Source of the DNA: Streptomyces halobius
Lineage (GTDB): Bacteria; Actinomycetota; Actinomycetes; Streptomycetales; Streptomycetaceae
Direction: 5' to 3'
DNA: 64,000 nt
Assembly (NCBI RefSeq): GCF_023277745.1
Contig: NZ_CP086322.1
Span: forward strand, 7,564,001 to 7,628,000
Shown here: piece after piece, positions 17,348 to 25,035 of the stretch
Numbering within the stretch: position 1 is the first letter of the stretch
Layout of the letters: every line of letters begins with the position of its first letter
The notes under the pieces: model-generated
Seen by the model: only the letters and a program-made list of their open reading frames with translations
The model's database searches: none
What the model was told of the DNA's origin: nothing
Translations under genes and position numbers: made by a program

Positions 17348-17737
17348 GCCTGCGGCGCTGTGGTCGCTGCGCGGCTTTCGGGTGCGGTGACCGGCCTGCG
17401 GACTCCGTCCTCCGGCCGGTCACCTCCCGTTGGTTGGGTGGGAGGGCCGGTGGGTGGCGTGCCTTGTGGCCCCCCGCTGCCGGGTTGGTGGCGTCCTGCC
17501 GACTACGTGGCGTGTTCCGGGAATAGCGGCCCGTACCCGCGCCGGACGTCGGAACAAAACGACCGGACACCCCGCCCCTCAGGGCGTCCTCACACAACGG
17601 ATGGGCGAAAACCGGCCGAAACCACATCTCACCTCCTTCCCACCCCCAACGGGAGGTGACGGGCCGCAGGACGGAGTCCGGAGGCCCGTCACCGCACCCG
17701 AAAGCCCCGCGCAGCGGCAACAGCCCGCCGCAGGCGA
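17348..17737. repeat. fold-back element: ~93-base inverted terminal copies around ~200 bases
   Basis: 17348-17440 reads GCCTGCGGCG...CGCTGCGCGGCTTTCGGGTG...GGACTCCGTCC...CACCTCCCGTTGG; its reverse complement appears at 17641-17737 with roughly 10-15% change. A third, shorter copy is at 3165-3330. No ORF lies between the arms. The structure resembles a non-autonomous (MITE-like) element or a duplicated REP cluster. Confidence 0.6.
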
Positions 17738-17775
17738 CACGGCGCCGCACTCGGCAACGTACGGAACCGAATCGG

Positions 17776-17821
17776 CCCAGGCCGAGCGCAGCGGACAGCC
17801 CAGGCCGAGCGCAGCGGACAG
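17776..17821. repeat. 23-base tandem duplication
   Basis: CCCAGGCCGAGCGCAGCGGACAG occurs twice back to back. The core GGCCGAGCGCAGCG also appears at 25036-25050 at the very 3' end of the amidase gene. Confidence 0.7.
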
Positions 17822-17944
17822 CTACCGTGACTGAGGGCACGTGACGGCGCCCTGGCGCCTGCAAAACTACCGTCGCTAGTTTAGGTCCTCCCCCAGGGCT
17901 GTCCCCGAGGGGACGACTGCCCCGCCCGGTCAGGAGGACACGAC

Positions 17945-19387
17945 GTGAAGCCGCACAACGCGCTCTACATCGGCGGACGCTGGCACCCCGCCGAGGGGGC
18001 CACCGCCGAGGGGACCACCCCTGAAGGGACCACCCCCGAGGGGACGACCAGCACCATCGACGTCATGAACCCGGCCACCGGCCAGATCATCACCACCGTC
18101 CCGGCCGGTTCGCCGAAAGACGTCGATGCCGCCGTGTGTGCCGCCCGTGCCGCGCTGCCCGGCTGGGCCGGCACCCCGCCCGAGGAGCGTGCCGGTCTGC
18201 TGGCCGCGCTGCGTGACCAACTCGTGGCGCGCACCGAGGAGATCGCCGAGACGGTCACCGCCGAGCTGGGTGCGCCCCTCCCGTTCAGCAGGACGGTGCA
18301 CGCCGGTGTGCCGATCGCGGTCTGTGGCGCATACGCCGAACTGACCCGCTCGTACCCGTTCGAGGAGAAGATCGACAACTCCACGGTGCTGCTCGAACCG
18401 GTCGGCGTGGTGGGCGCGATCACGCCCTGGAACTACCCGCTGCACCAGATCGTCGCCAAGGTCGCGCCGGCGCTCGCGGCGGGCTGCACGGTCGTCCTCA
18501 AGCCGGCCGAGGACACCCCGCTGGTCGCCCAGCTGTTCGCCGAGGGTGTCGACGCGGCCGGCATCCCGGCCGGTGTGTTCAATCTCGTCACCGGTCTCGG
18601 CCCGGTCGCCGGCCAGGCGCTCGCCGAGCACGAGGGTGTCGATCTGGTCTCCTTCACCGGCTCGACGGCCGTCGGCAGGAAGATCGGTGCCATCGCGGGC
18701 GCCCAGGTCAAGCGGGTGGCGCTGGAGCTGGGCGGCAAGTCCGCCAATGTCATCCTGCCCGGCGCCGACCTCGCCAGGGCGGTCGGCGTCGGCGTCGCGA
18801 ACGTCATGGCCAACTCCGGCCAGACCTGTAGCGCGTGGACCCGGATGCTGGTCCACAAGGACCAGTACGCCGAGGCCGTGGACCTTGCGGTGGCCGCCGT
18901 CGCCAAGTACGTCCCCGGGGAGAGGATCGGGCCGTTGGCCAGTGCCAAGCAGCAGGACCGGGTGCGCGGCTATATCGAGCAGGGCATCGCCGAGGGCGCG
19001 AAGGTCGTGGCGGGCGGTCCGCAAGCGCCCCGCGACACCGGTTACTACGTCACCCCGACCGTCTTCGCGGACGTCACGCCGGAGATGACCATCGCCCAGG
19101 AGGAGATCTTCGGCCCGGTGCTGTCGCTGCTGCGCTACGAGGACGAGGAGGACGCGGTCCGGATCGCCAACGGCACCGTCTACGGTCTCGCGGGCGCGGT
19201 CTGGGCGGGCGACGAGGACGAGGCGGTGGCCTTCGCCCGCCGCCTCGACACCGGGCAGGTCGACATCAACGGCGGCCGTTTCAACCCCCTTGCCCCGTTC
19301 GGCGGTTACAAGCAGTCCGGCGTCGGCCGCGAGCTGGGCGCACACGGTCTGGCCGAGTACCTGCAGACCAAGTCGCTGCAGTTCTGA
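17945..19387 (+). CDS. NAD(P)-dependent aldehyde dehydrogenase
   Basis: 480 residues, start GTG 17945 with GGAGG seven bases before. It oxidises an aldehyde to the acid: [13 protein letters not shown] and [13 protein letters not shown] bind the cofactor, [10 protein letters not shown] supplies the general-base Glu, [12 protein letters not shown] the catalytic Cys, and [11 protein letters not shown] the cofactor-anchoring Glu-Phe. The N-terminus carries a five-residue repeat (EGTT/P, residues ~17-36) coded by four 15-base units (17991-18050), an insert relative to family members. The next gene, a zinc alcohol dehydrogenase 128 bases on, probably supplies the aldehyde, giving a two-step alcohol oxidation unit. 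Confidence 0.92.
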   Translation: MKPHNALYIGGRWHPAEGATAEGTTPEGTTPEGTTSTIDVMNPATGQIITTVPAGSPKDVDAAVCAARAALPGWAGTPPEERAGLLAALRDQLVARTEEIAETVTAELGAPLPFSRTVHAGVPIAVCGAYAELTRSYPFEEKIDNSTVLLEPVGVVGAITPWNYPLHQIVAKVAPALAAGCTVVLKPAEDTPLVAQLFAEGVDAAGIPAGVFNLVTGLGPVAGQALAEHEGVDLVSFTGSTAVGRKIGAIAGAQVKRVALELGGKSANVILPGADLARAVGVGVANVMANSGQTCSAWTRMLVHKDQYAEAVDLAVAAVAKYVPGERIGPLASAKQQDRVRGYIEQGIAEGAKVVAGGPQAPRDTGYYVTPTVFADVTPEMTIAQEEIFGPVLSLLRYEDEEDAVRIANGTVYGLAGAVWAGDEDEAVAFARRLDTGQVDINGGRFNPLAPFGGYKQSGVGRELGAHGLAEYLQTKSLQF

Positions 19388-19450
19388 TGGGGGACCGGGC
19401 TGACGGGCGGCTTCCCCGTCCACCCCCAGCCGTCCACCCCCTCAGCCCCG

Positions 19451-19505
19451 TCGCCCCGCCCCCGCCCCCGCCCCTCCCGTCCCTCTCCCGTCCGCCCCCG
19501 CCCCG
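19451..19505 (+). repeat. C-rich polypyrimidine tract
   Basis: Nearly unbroken C with single G or T (CCCCGCCCCCGCCCCCGCCC and onward), ending just before the ribosome binding site of the alcohol dehydrogenase. The other strand has four or more G-runs, sufficient for a G-quadruplex. Confidence 0.5.
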
Positions 19506-19515
19506 AGGAGACCCC

Positions 19516-20616
19516 GTGGTCCGCGCCGCCGTACTCCCCGCCGTCAACGCCCCGCTCCAGGTCACCGAGATCGACCTGCCGGAGCCCGGCCCCGGCCAGG
19601 TCCGTATCCGCCTGGCCGCCGCCGGCGTCTGTCACTCCGACCTGTCGCTGTCCAACGGCACCCTGCGCCAGCCCGTCCCCGCCGTCCTCGGACACGAGGG
19701 CGCGGGCACCGTCACCTCCGTCGGCCCCGGTGTCACCGATGTGGCCCCCGGCGACCAGGTCATCCTCAACTGGGCGCCGTCCTGCGGCGATTGCCACTTC
19801 TGCGGCCTGGCGGAGCCCTGGCTGTGCACCCGTGCGGGACGTGCCGGGAACGCCCCGTACGCCAAGCTCGCCGCCGACGGCAGTGCCCTCTACCCCGCCC
19901 TGGGCACCGCCGTCTTCGCCGAGGAGACCGTGGTGCCGGCGCACGCCGTGCTGCCGCTGCCGGACGGGGTACCGCTGACCGACGCGGCACTGCTCGGCTG
20001 TGCGGTGCTCACCGGCTGGGGCGCCGTGCACCACAGTGCCCGGGTGCGGGCGGGGGAGTCCGTGGTGGTCTTCGGGGCCGGCGGCGTCGGCCTGGCCACG
20101 CTGCAGGCGGCGCGCATCGCGGGGGCGGGCCCGATCGTCGCCGTGGACGTCTCACCGGAGAAGGAGGAGCTGGCCCGCGCGTCCGGCGCCACCGAGTTCC
20201 TGGTGGCCGATGACGCCGCGTTCTTCGAGAAGGCGGGCGCCCAGCGGATCCGCGAGCTGACCGGTGGCGTCGGCGCCGATGTCGCGGTGGAATGCGTGGG
20301 CCGTGCCGACACGATCCGTACGGCCTGGTCGTCCACCCGGCGCGGCGGCCGGACGACGGTCGTCGGAATCGGCGGCCAGGACCAGCGGGTGACCTTCTCC
20401 GCCCTGGAACTCTTCTACTTCGGCCGGACCCTCTCCGGCTGCGTCTACGGCAACAGCGATCCCGCGCGCGACCTCCCCGTCATCGCCGGGCACGTCCGTT
20501 CCGGCGCGCTCGACCTGTCCGCACTGGTCACCGGACGGATCGGCCTGGACGGCATCCCGGCCGCCTTCGACGCGATGCTCGCGGGCAGGGGAGGGCGGGC
20601 GCTGATCGTGTTCTGA
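19516..20616 (+). CDS. zinc-dependent alcohol dehydrogenase (MDR family)
   Basis: 366 residues, start GTG 19516 behind GAGGAG. Catalytic zinc ligands: Cys in GVCHSDLSLSNG and His/Glu in LGHEGAGTV. The structural zinc lobe is CGDCHFCGLAEPWLC (four Cys). The Rossmann motif is VFGAGGVGLATLQAARIAGA followed by an Asp (VDVSPEK), so NAD is favoured over NADP. It resembles the glutathione/mycothiol-type class III branch in layout, but substrate specificity cannot be read. Follows the aldehyde dehydrogenase on the same strand and is followed by a hairpin. Confidence 0.9.
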   Translation: MVRAAVLPAVNAPLQVTEIDLPEPGPGQVRIRLAAAGVCHSDLSLSNGTLRQPVPAVLGHEGAGTVTSVGPGVTDVAPGDQVILNWAPSCGDCHFCGLAEPWLCTRAGRAGNAPYAKLAADGSALYPALGTAVFAEETVVPAHAVLPLPDGVPLTDAALLGCAVLTGWGAVHHSARVRAGESVVVFGAGGVGLATLQAARIAGAGPIVAVDVSPEKEELARASGATEFLVADDAAFFEKAGAQRIRELTGGVGADVAVECVGRADTIRTAWSSTRRGGRTTVVGIGGQDQRVTFSALELFYFGRTLSGCVYGNSDPARDLPVIAGHVRSGALDLSALVTGRIGLDGIPAAFDAMLAGRGGRALIVF

Positions 20617-20652
20617 GCGGCGCGCCGTCCAGCGGGGGAGCGCGCGGTGGAC

Positions 20653-20678
20653 GGCCGGGGTGCGGGGAGGCCCCGGCC
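20653..20678 (+). terminator. hairpin GGCCGGGG / CCCCGGCC
   Basis: Perfect 8-bp stem with a 10-base loop, 36 bases after the alcohol dehydrogenase stop. The remaining gap up to 20861 shows nothing else. Confidence 0.5.
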
Positions 20679-20861
20679 CTGGTGCGTCCGGAACAGTAGA
20701 AACCGATGGTGCGCGCGATCCGTTGACGACGTGCTGGCTGGTCGTCAGGGGTTCGTCGCGCTCTTTGGGTGGGCTGACAAGGGGAGGTGACGTCCAGTCG
20801 GCAATGACGGACGCGGTGCCTCGGTCCCGCCCAGCACACGCGACCGGGTGGCTCGTCCTCG

Positions 20862-21506
20862 TCAGCCCTCAGGCGGTACGCGTTCCGGATGCTGCAGCGC
20901 CAGCCCGTCGATCAGGGCACGCAGCCCGGTTTCGAACGCGCCCTCGTCCACCTGTCGTTGATGCTCCGCCAGGAGGTGGGCCTGCCCCAGGTGCGGGTAG
21001 TCGGCAGGGTCGTACGCGCTGGGGTCGTCCACGAAACCGCGGGCGAACGAGCCCAGCGCGGAGCCCGCCACGAAGTAGCGGACCATCGCACAGACCCGGG
21101 TCGCCTGCGCGGGCGGCCAGCCCGCCTCGACCATGCCGCCGAACGCCGCGTCGGCCATCTTCAGCCCGGCCGGCCGGCGGCCCGGTCCCTGCGCGAGGAA
21201 CGGCACGATGTGCGGGTGCGCGGCCAGCGCCGCGCGGTAGGAGCGGGCCCAGTCGCGCAGGCCCGCCCGCCAGTCGCCGCCCGCCTCCAACGTCGAGACA
21301 TCGACCTTGGCGATGACCATGTCGGCGACCGCGTCGAGGATCTCGTCCTTCGTCGTGAAGTGGTTGTAGAGAGACGGCCCGCTCACCCCCAGCTCCGCCG
21401 CCAGACGCCGGGTGGAGAGCGCCGGCAGCCCTTCCGCGTCGATGAGCGCCAGTGCCGTGGCGACGATGCGCTCGCGGCTGAGCAGGGGCTTGCGGGGGCG
21501 GGCCAT
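20862..21506 (-). CDS. TetR-family regulator (TetR class C-terminal domain)
   Basis: 214 residues from ATG 21506 (MARPRKPLLSRERI). The helix-turn-helix is RRLAAELGVSGPSLYNHFTT; the long C-terminal half with VDEGAFETGLRALIDGLALQ resembles the TetR_C_1 ligand domain. No Shine-Dalgarno stands out, and a putative -10 (TACTAT) lies ~10 bases upstream, so the message may be nearly leaderless. It is divergent from the acyl-CoA dehydrogenase with a palindrome in between (21535-21551), the usual arrangement of a repressor with its target and itself. Confidence 0.85.
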   Translation of the reverse strand: MARPRKPLLSRERIVATALALIDAEGLPALSTRRLAAELGVSGPSLYNHFTTKDEILDAVADMVIAKVDVSTLEAGGDWRAGLRDWARSYRAALAAHPHIVPFLAQGPGRRPAGLKMADAAFGGMVEAGWPPAQATRVCAMVRYFVAGSALGSFARGFVDDPSAYDPADYPHLGQAHLLAEHQRQVDEGAFETGLRALIDGLALQHPERVPPEG

Positions 21507-21534
21507 GAGGCACATAGTAGAGCCGACAACAGAA

Positions 21535-21551
21535 AACTAGCAGTGGTAGTT
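21535..21551. promoter_or_regulatory. putative TetR operator AACTAGCAGTGGTAGTT
   Basis: 17-base palindrome with a single mismatched pair, 29 bases upstream of the TetR start and 117 before the acyl-CoA dehydrogenase. Position over the likely -35 of the regulator suits autorepression. Confidence 0.55.
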
Positions 21552-21667
21552 AATGGAGACGCGTGGGCGGCGAGGACGTCACCCCGGCGAGGGCCGCGCC
21601 GACCCGACCCGCCCCCAACCGACCCCCGACATTCCATGAGATTCCACGACATTCCCGAGAGGCCGAG

Positions 21668-22819
21668 ATGAACCTGGAACTCAGCGAGGAACAGGCCGCC
21701 GCACGGCAGCTCACCAAGGACTTCGTCGACCGTGAGATCACCCCGCACGTCACCGCCTGGGACCGCGCGGAACAGGTCGACCGTGGCATCGTGAAGAAGC
21801 TCGGCGAGGTCGGCTTCCTCGGGCTGACCGTCCCGGAGGAATACGGCGGCTCCGGCGGAGACCATCTCTCCTACGTCCTGGTCACCGAGGAGCTGGGCCG
21901 CGCCGACTCCTCGGTGCGCGGCATCGTCTCCGTCTCCCTGGGCCTGGTGGCCAAAACCATCGCCTCCTGGGGCAACGAGGCACAGAAGCGCGCCTGGCTG
22001 CCCCGTCTCACCTCCGGCGACGCGGTCGGCTGCTTCGGCCTCACCGAACCCGGCACCGGCTCCGACGCCGGCAGCCTGACCACCCGGGCGGTGCGCGACG
22101 GAGACCACTTCGTCATCGACGGCGCCAAGACGTTCATCACCAACGGCACCTGGGCCGATGTCGTGCTGCTCTTCGCCCGCACCGGCGGCGCGCCCGGCCA
22201 CCAGGGCATCAGTGCCTTCCTCATACCGACCGACACCCCCGGCCTGGAACGCCGCGAGATCCACGGAAAGCTGGGGCTGCGCGGCCAGGCCACCGCCGCG
22301 CTGGTCCTGGAAGGCGTACGGGTCCCCGCCGGCGCCATGCTGGGCCCCGAAGGCAAGGGATTCTCCGTCGCGATGTCCGCGCTGGCGAAAGGCCGGATGT
22401 CGGTCGCGGCCGGCTGTGTGGGCATCGCCCAGGCCGCCCTGGACGCCGCGCTCGGCTACGCCGGTGAGCGCGAGCAGTTCGGCAAGCCCATCGCCCGGCA
22501 TCAGCTGGTGCAGGAGCTGATCAGCGACATCGCGGTGGATGTGGACGCCGCGCGCCTGCTCACCTGGCGGGTCGCCGATCTGATCGAGCGCGGCGAACCG
22601 TTCGCCACCGAGGCGTCCAAGGCCAAGCTGTTCGCCTCCGAGGCCGCGGTGCGCGCGGCCAGCAACGCCCTCCAGGTCTTCGGCGGCTACGGCTACATCG
22701 ACGAGTACCCGGTCGGCAAGCTGCTGCGGGACGCCCGGGTGATGACGCTGTACGAGGGCACCAGCCAGGTCCAGAAACTGCTCATCGGCCGCGCCCTGAC
22801 GGGGGTCTCCGCCTTCTGA
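21668..22819 (+). CDS. acyl-CoA dehydrogenase
   Basis: 383 residues, start ATG 21668 with GAGAGG upstream. FAD enzyme making trans-2-enoyl-CoA. Typical blocks: CFGLTEPGTGSDAGSLTT (FAD/substrate loop), FITNGTWADV, GLRGQATAALVLEGVRVPA, YAGEREQFGKPIARHQLVQ, and FGGYGYIDEYPVGKLLRDAR followed by LYEGTSQVQKLLIGR, where the Glu of YEGTS is the catalytic base of short/medium-chain members. Faces a TetR gene across a palindrome. Electron acceptor (ETF) genes are not in the window. Chain-length preference cannot be told. Confidence 0.92.
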   Translation: MNLELSEEQAAARQLTKDFVDREITPHVTAWDRAEQVDRGIVKKLGEVGFLGLTVPEEYGGSGGDHLSYVLVTEELGRADSSVRGIVSVSLGLVAKTIASWGNEAQKRAWLPRLTSGDAVGCFGLTEPGTGSDAGSLTTRAVRDGDHFVIDGAKTFITNGTWADVVLLFARTGGAPGHQGISAFLIPTDTPGLERREIHGKLGLRGQATAALVLEGVRVPAGAMLGPEGKGFSVAMSALAKGRMSVAAGCVGIAQAALDAALGYAGEREQFGKPIARHQLVQELISDIAVDVDAARLLTWRVADLIERGEPFATEASKAKLFASEAAVRAASNALQVFGGYGYIDEYPVGKLLRDARVMTLYEGTSQVQKLLIGRALTGVSAF

Positions 22820-22869
22820 TCCGCGCCGGCCGATGGCTCGGCCGGGCGCCCGGCCGCCGCCCACGCCCC

Positions 22870-22883
22870 TAAGCGCTTGCTCA
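22870..22883 (+). promoter_or_regulatory. putative acyl-CoA-type TetR operator, copy 1
   Basis: TAAGCGCTTGCTCA, inside an 18-base string CTAAGCGCTTGCTCAGCA identical to the one at 24358-24375. Half-palindromic (TnAGC-N4-GCTnA). It lies 66 bases before the TetR gene at 22949, between the acyl-CoA dehydrogenase and the regulator. Confidence 0.6.
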
Positions 22884-22948
22884 GCAGCGCGGTATGGTGT
22901 TCGATCCGTCAGAGGAAGGTCCCTGGCGGTCGAGGAGCGGGGTACGCG

Positions 22949-23578
22949 ATGGGTGCGGCGGCTGAGCGGGCGGCGGAGGAGAGCGAGGAATGGGGCGGCG
23001 TGAGCCCGGACGCCGCGCGACGGCTGGTCCGCGCCGCCGTCGAGGCGTTCGCCGAGCGCGGCTACCACGCCACCACCACCCGCGACATCGCGGGCCGCGC
23101 CGGCATGAGCCCCGCCGCGCTCTACATCCACTACAAGACCAAGGAAGAACTGCTCTACCGCATCAGCGGCATCGGCCACGAGAAAGCGCTGCGCATCATG
23201 GGCGCCGCCGCCGAGGCCGAGGGCAGCGCCACCGAGCGGCTCCGCGACGCCGTGCGGACCTTCGCCCGCTGGCACGCCGAGCACCACACCACCGCCCGGG
23301 TCATCCAGTACGAACTCCAGGCCCTGAGCCCGGAGCACTACGCCGAGATCACCGGCCTGCGCCGCCGGACCGACCGGTTGCTGCGCCAGATCATCCAGGA
23401 CGGCCAGGACACCGGCGAGTTCCGGACCGACGATGTGCCGGGCACCACCCTCGCGGTGCTGTCCCTGTGTGTGGACGTCGCCCGGTGGTTCACCGCGGAC
23501 GGCCCGCGCACCCCCGACGAGGTCGGCGCGCTCTACGCCGGACTGGTGCTGCGGATGGTGGGGGTGGAGGCGGACTGA
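22949..23578 (+). CDS. TetR-family regulator of acyl-CoA metabolism
   Basis: 209 residues. HTH at AGRAGMSPAALYIHYKTKEE; the C-terminal domain (RTFARWHAEHHTTARVIQYE, LRRRTDRLLRQIIQDGQDTG) is of the KstR2/AcrR-like sort seen near fatty-acid genes. ATG 22949 has GAGGAG about a dozen bases before. The 18-base motif at 22869 in front and its exact copy in front of the MaoC gene suggest that it controls both. Gene ends facing MaoC, which runs the other way. Confidence 0.85.
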   Translation: MGAAAERAAEESEEWGGVSPDAARRLVRAAVEAFAERGYHATTTRDIAGRAGMSPAALYIHYKTKEELLYRISGIGHEKALRIMGAAAEAEGSATERLRDAVRTFARWHAEHHTTARVIQYELQALSPEHYAEITGLRRRTDRLLRQIIQDGQDTGEFRTDDVPGTTLAVLSLCVDVARWFTADGPRTPDEVGALYAGLVLRMVGVEAD

Positions 23579-23776
23579 GCCGGCCGCTTTCCCCTGGAGG
23601 TGGGCCGGGGGTCCCTGTGGGGTGGGGGATTGTCCCCTAGGGGTAGGCGAACAGAACCCTTAAGGGTTGCGCGTCCCCCCTTGTGGCCCACAACGCCCTG
23701 GGCGTGGGCGGGTATTCCCGCGGCTCGGGATCCGAGGGTGACGGATTGCGCGCGCAGCCACGCACGCTGTGCGCCT

Positions 23777-23826
23777 GGCCTCAGAGACGGATCCGTGACG
23801 GATCCGGAGTGACGGATCCGCAGTAA
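23777..23826. repeat. short direct repeats GTGACGGATCCG
   Basis: GACGGATCCG occurs three times (about 23787, 23798, 23813) between the convergent TetR and MaoC genes; a diverged GTGACGGATT is at 23739. Probably slippage products; may contribute to hairpins, as GGATCC is self-complementary. Confidence 0.45.
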
Positions 23827-23864
23827 CCGGTTCCTCATAGACCGAGCCCCTCGGAGACGGCCCC

Positions 23865-24326
23865 TCAGAGATGGAAACGGCTGACCGCCTCCGCCACGCA
23901 GACCGGCTTCTCGCCGCCCTCGCGCTCCACGGTCACCGTCGTCGTGAGCTGCACACCGCCGGACACCTCGGTGACCTCCGCGATCCTGGCCGTGGCGCGC
24001 AGCCGGGAGCCGACCGGGACGGCGGCGGGGAAGCGCACCTTGTTCGTGCCGTAGTTTATGCCCATCTTCACGTTCTCGACGCGTATCAGCTGCGGTACGA
24101 GAGCGGGCAGCAGCGACAGCGTCAGATAGCCGTGCGCGATGGTCGTGCCGAAGGGGCCGGCCGCGGCCTTCTCCGGGTCCACATGGATCCACTGGTGGTC
24201 GCCGGTGGCCTCCGCGAACAGGTCGATCCGCTTCTGGTCGATCTCCAGCCAGTCGCTGGTGCCCAGGTCCTCGCCGACCGCGGTCCGCAGCTCGTCGAGC
24301 GATCGAAACACTCGGGGCTCTGCCAT
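23865..24326 (-). CDS. MaoC-like (R)-specific enoyl-CoA hydratase
   Basis: 153 residues of the hot-dog fold. The hydratase-2 signature is AEATGDHQWIHVDPEKAAAG (Asp and His catalytic) with FGTTIAHGYLTLSLLP next; later INYGTNKVRFPAAVPVG is the second conserved strand. It hydrates enoyl-CoA or acts on related thioesters. The start ATG 24326 has AGGAGGCAGACGG before it and is followed upstream by the TAAGCGCTTGCTCA operator at 24359, indicating membership in the TetR regulon of the convergent neighbour. Confidence 0.9.
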   Translation of the reverse strand: MAEPRVFRSLDELRTAVGEDLGTSDWLEIDQKRIDLFAEATGDHQWIHVDPEKAAAGPFGTTIAHGYLTLSLLPALVPQLIRVENVKMGINYGTNKVRFPAAVPVGSRLRATARIAEVTEVSGGVQLTTTVTVEREGGEKPVCVAEAVSRFHL

Positions 24327-24358
24327 CTCCGTCTGCCTCCTCGGGATCCGGGCATTAC

Positions 24359-24372
24359 TAAGCGCTTGCTCA
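24359..24372 (-). promoter_or_regulatory. putative acyl-CoA-type TetR operator, copy 2
   Basis: Identical over 18 bases to the site at 22869-22886 and 33 bases before the MaoC start. Confidence 0.6.
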
Positions 24373-24443
24373 GCATATGACGAGGGTGTCCGCTGTCAAC
24401 GCCTCCGAAGGTCCCGCGATGCGGTGCGATTAGGGTTGTAGTC

Positions 24444-24902
24444 GTGCCTCAGCTTCCGTACAAGGTTCATGAACTCACCGTCGGCCAGCTCTCCGCGCGC
24501 AGCGGCGCCGCGGTCTCCGCGCTGCACTTCTACGAGTCCAAGGGGCTGATCAGCAGCACCAGGACAGCCGGCAACCAGCGCCGCTACACCCGTGACGCGC
24601 TACGCAGGGTCGCCTTCGTCCGGGCGGGCCAGCGGGTCGGGATCCCGCTCGCGGTCATCCGTGACGCGCTGGCGGAGCTGCCGGACGAGCGCACCCCCAA
24701 CCGCGCCGACTGGGCCAGGCTCTCCGAGGTCTGGCGCTCCGAGCTCGATGAGCGGATCAGTCAACTCGTCGACCTGCGCGACCGGTTGACCGACTGCATC
24801 GGCTGCGGCTGTCTCTCGCTGGAGAGGTGCGCGCTGTCCAACCCGTACGACACTCTGGGTGAACAGGGCCCCGGCGCACGGCGGCTACGCGTCGACCGGT
24901 GA
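24444..24902 (+). CDS. soxR: redox-sensing MerR-family activator SoxR
   Basis: 152 residues, start GTG 24444. The MerR HTH is [20 protein letters not shown] followed by [16 protein letters not shown]. The [2Fe-2S] cluster ligands are the four Cys of [12 protein letters not shown] (C-x2-C-x-C-x5-C), the SoxR hallmark. In Streptomyces SoxR responds to redox-active metabolites rather than to superoxide in general. Its usual targets (monooxygenase, ABC exporter, NAD-dependent oxidoreductase) are not next to it; targets of SoxR are commonly elsewhere. Confidence 0.95.
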   Translation: MPQLPYKVHELTVGQLSARSGAAVSALHFYESKGLISSTRTAGNQRRYTRDALRRVAFVRAGQRVGIPLAVIRDALAELPDERTPNRADWARLSEVWRSELDERISQLVDLRDRLTDCIGCGCLSLERCALSNPYDTLGEQGPGARRLRVDR

Positions 24903-24963
24903 TCCGCTGCGCTTTGCGTGGGCCGGCTTGGTGCTCGTCGTTGTCGGCTTTCCCGCCGTGGGG
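24903..24963. repeat. dispersed repeat shared with 17195-17260
   Basis: CGCTGCGCTTTGCGTGGGCC then GGCTTGGTGCTCGTCG and TCGGCTTTCCCGCCGTGGGG matches the sequence at about 17195-17260 with a handful of differences. Confidence 0.6.
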
Positions 24964-24970
24964 GTTTCTC

Positions 24971-25014
24971 GCCGTGGCTCCCCCACGCCCTTCAGGCAGT
25001 GGGGGAGCCACGGC
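24971..25014. terminator. bidirectional terminator, 16-bp perfect stem
   Basis: GCCGTGGCTCCCCCAC, 12-base loop, GTGGGGGAGCCACGGC, between the convergent soxR and amidase genes. Confidence 0.75.
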
Positions 25015-25035
25015 GGGACAGTCAAAGACATCGGC

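Larger units (their letters stand above)
17147..17944. other. repeat-filled gap of ~800 bases
   Basis: No coding frame is convincing. It holds two direct copies of CGCTGCGCTTTGCCYGGGCC-GGCTTGG (about 17167 and 17200), a ~60-base unit shared with 24903-24963, a fold-back element (17348-17737) and a 23-base direct repeat (17776-17821). The last ~60 bases carry the promoter and GGAGG of the aldehyde dehydrogenase. Confidence 0.65.

Noticed and set aside
21383..23338. 651-codon minus-strand frame across acyl-CoA dehydrogenase and both TetR genes
   Set aside because: Shadow frame, overlaps three genes with strong motifs.
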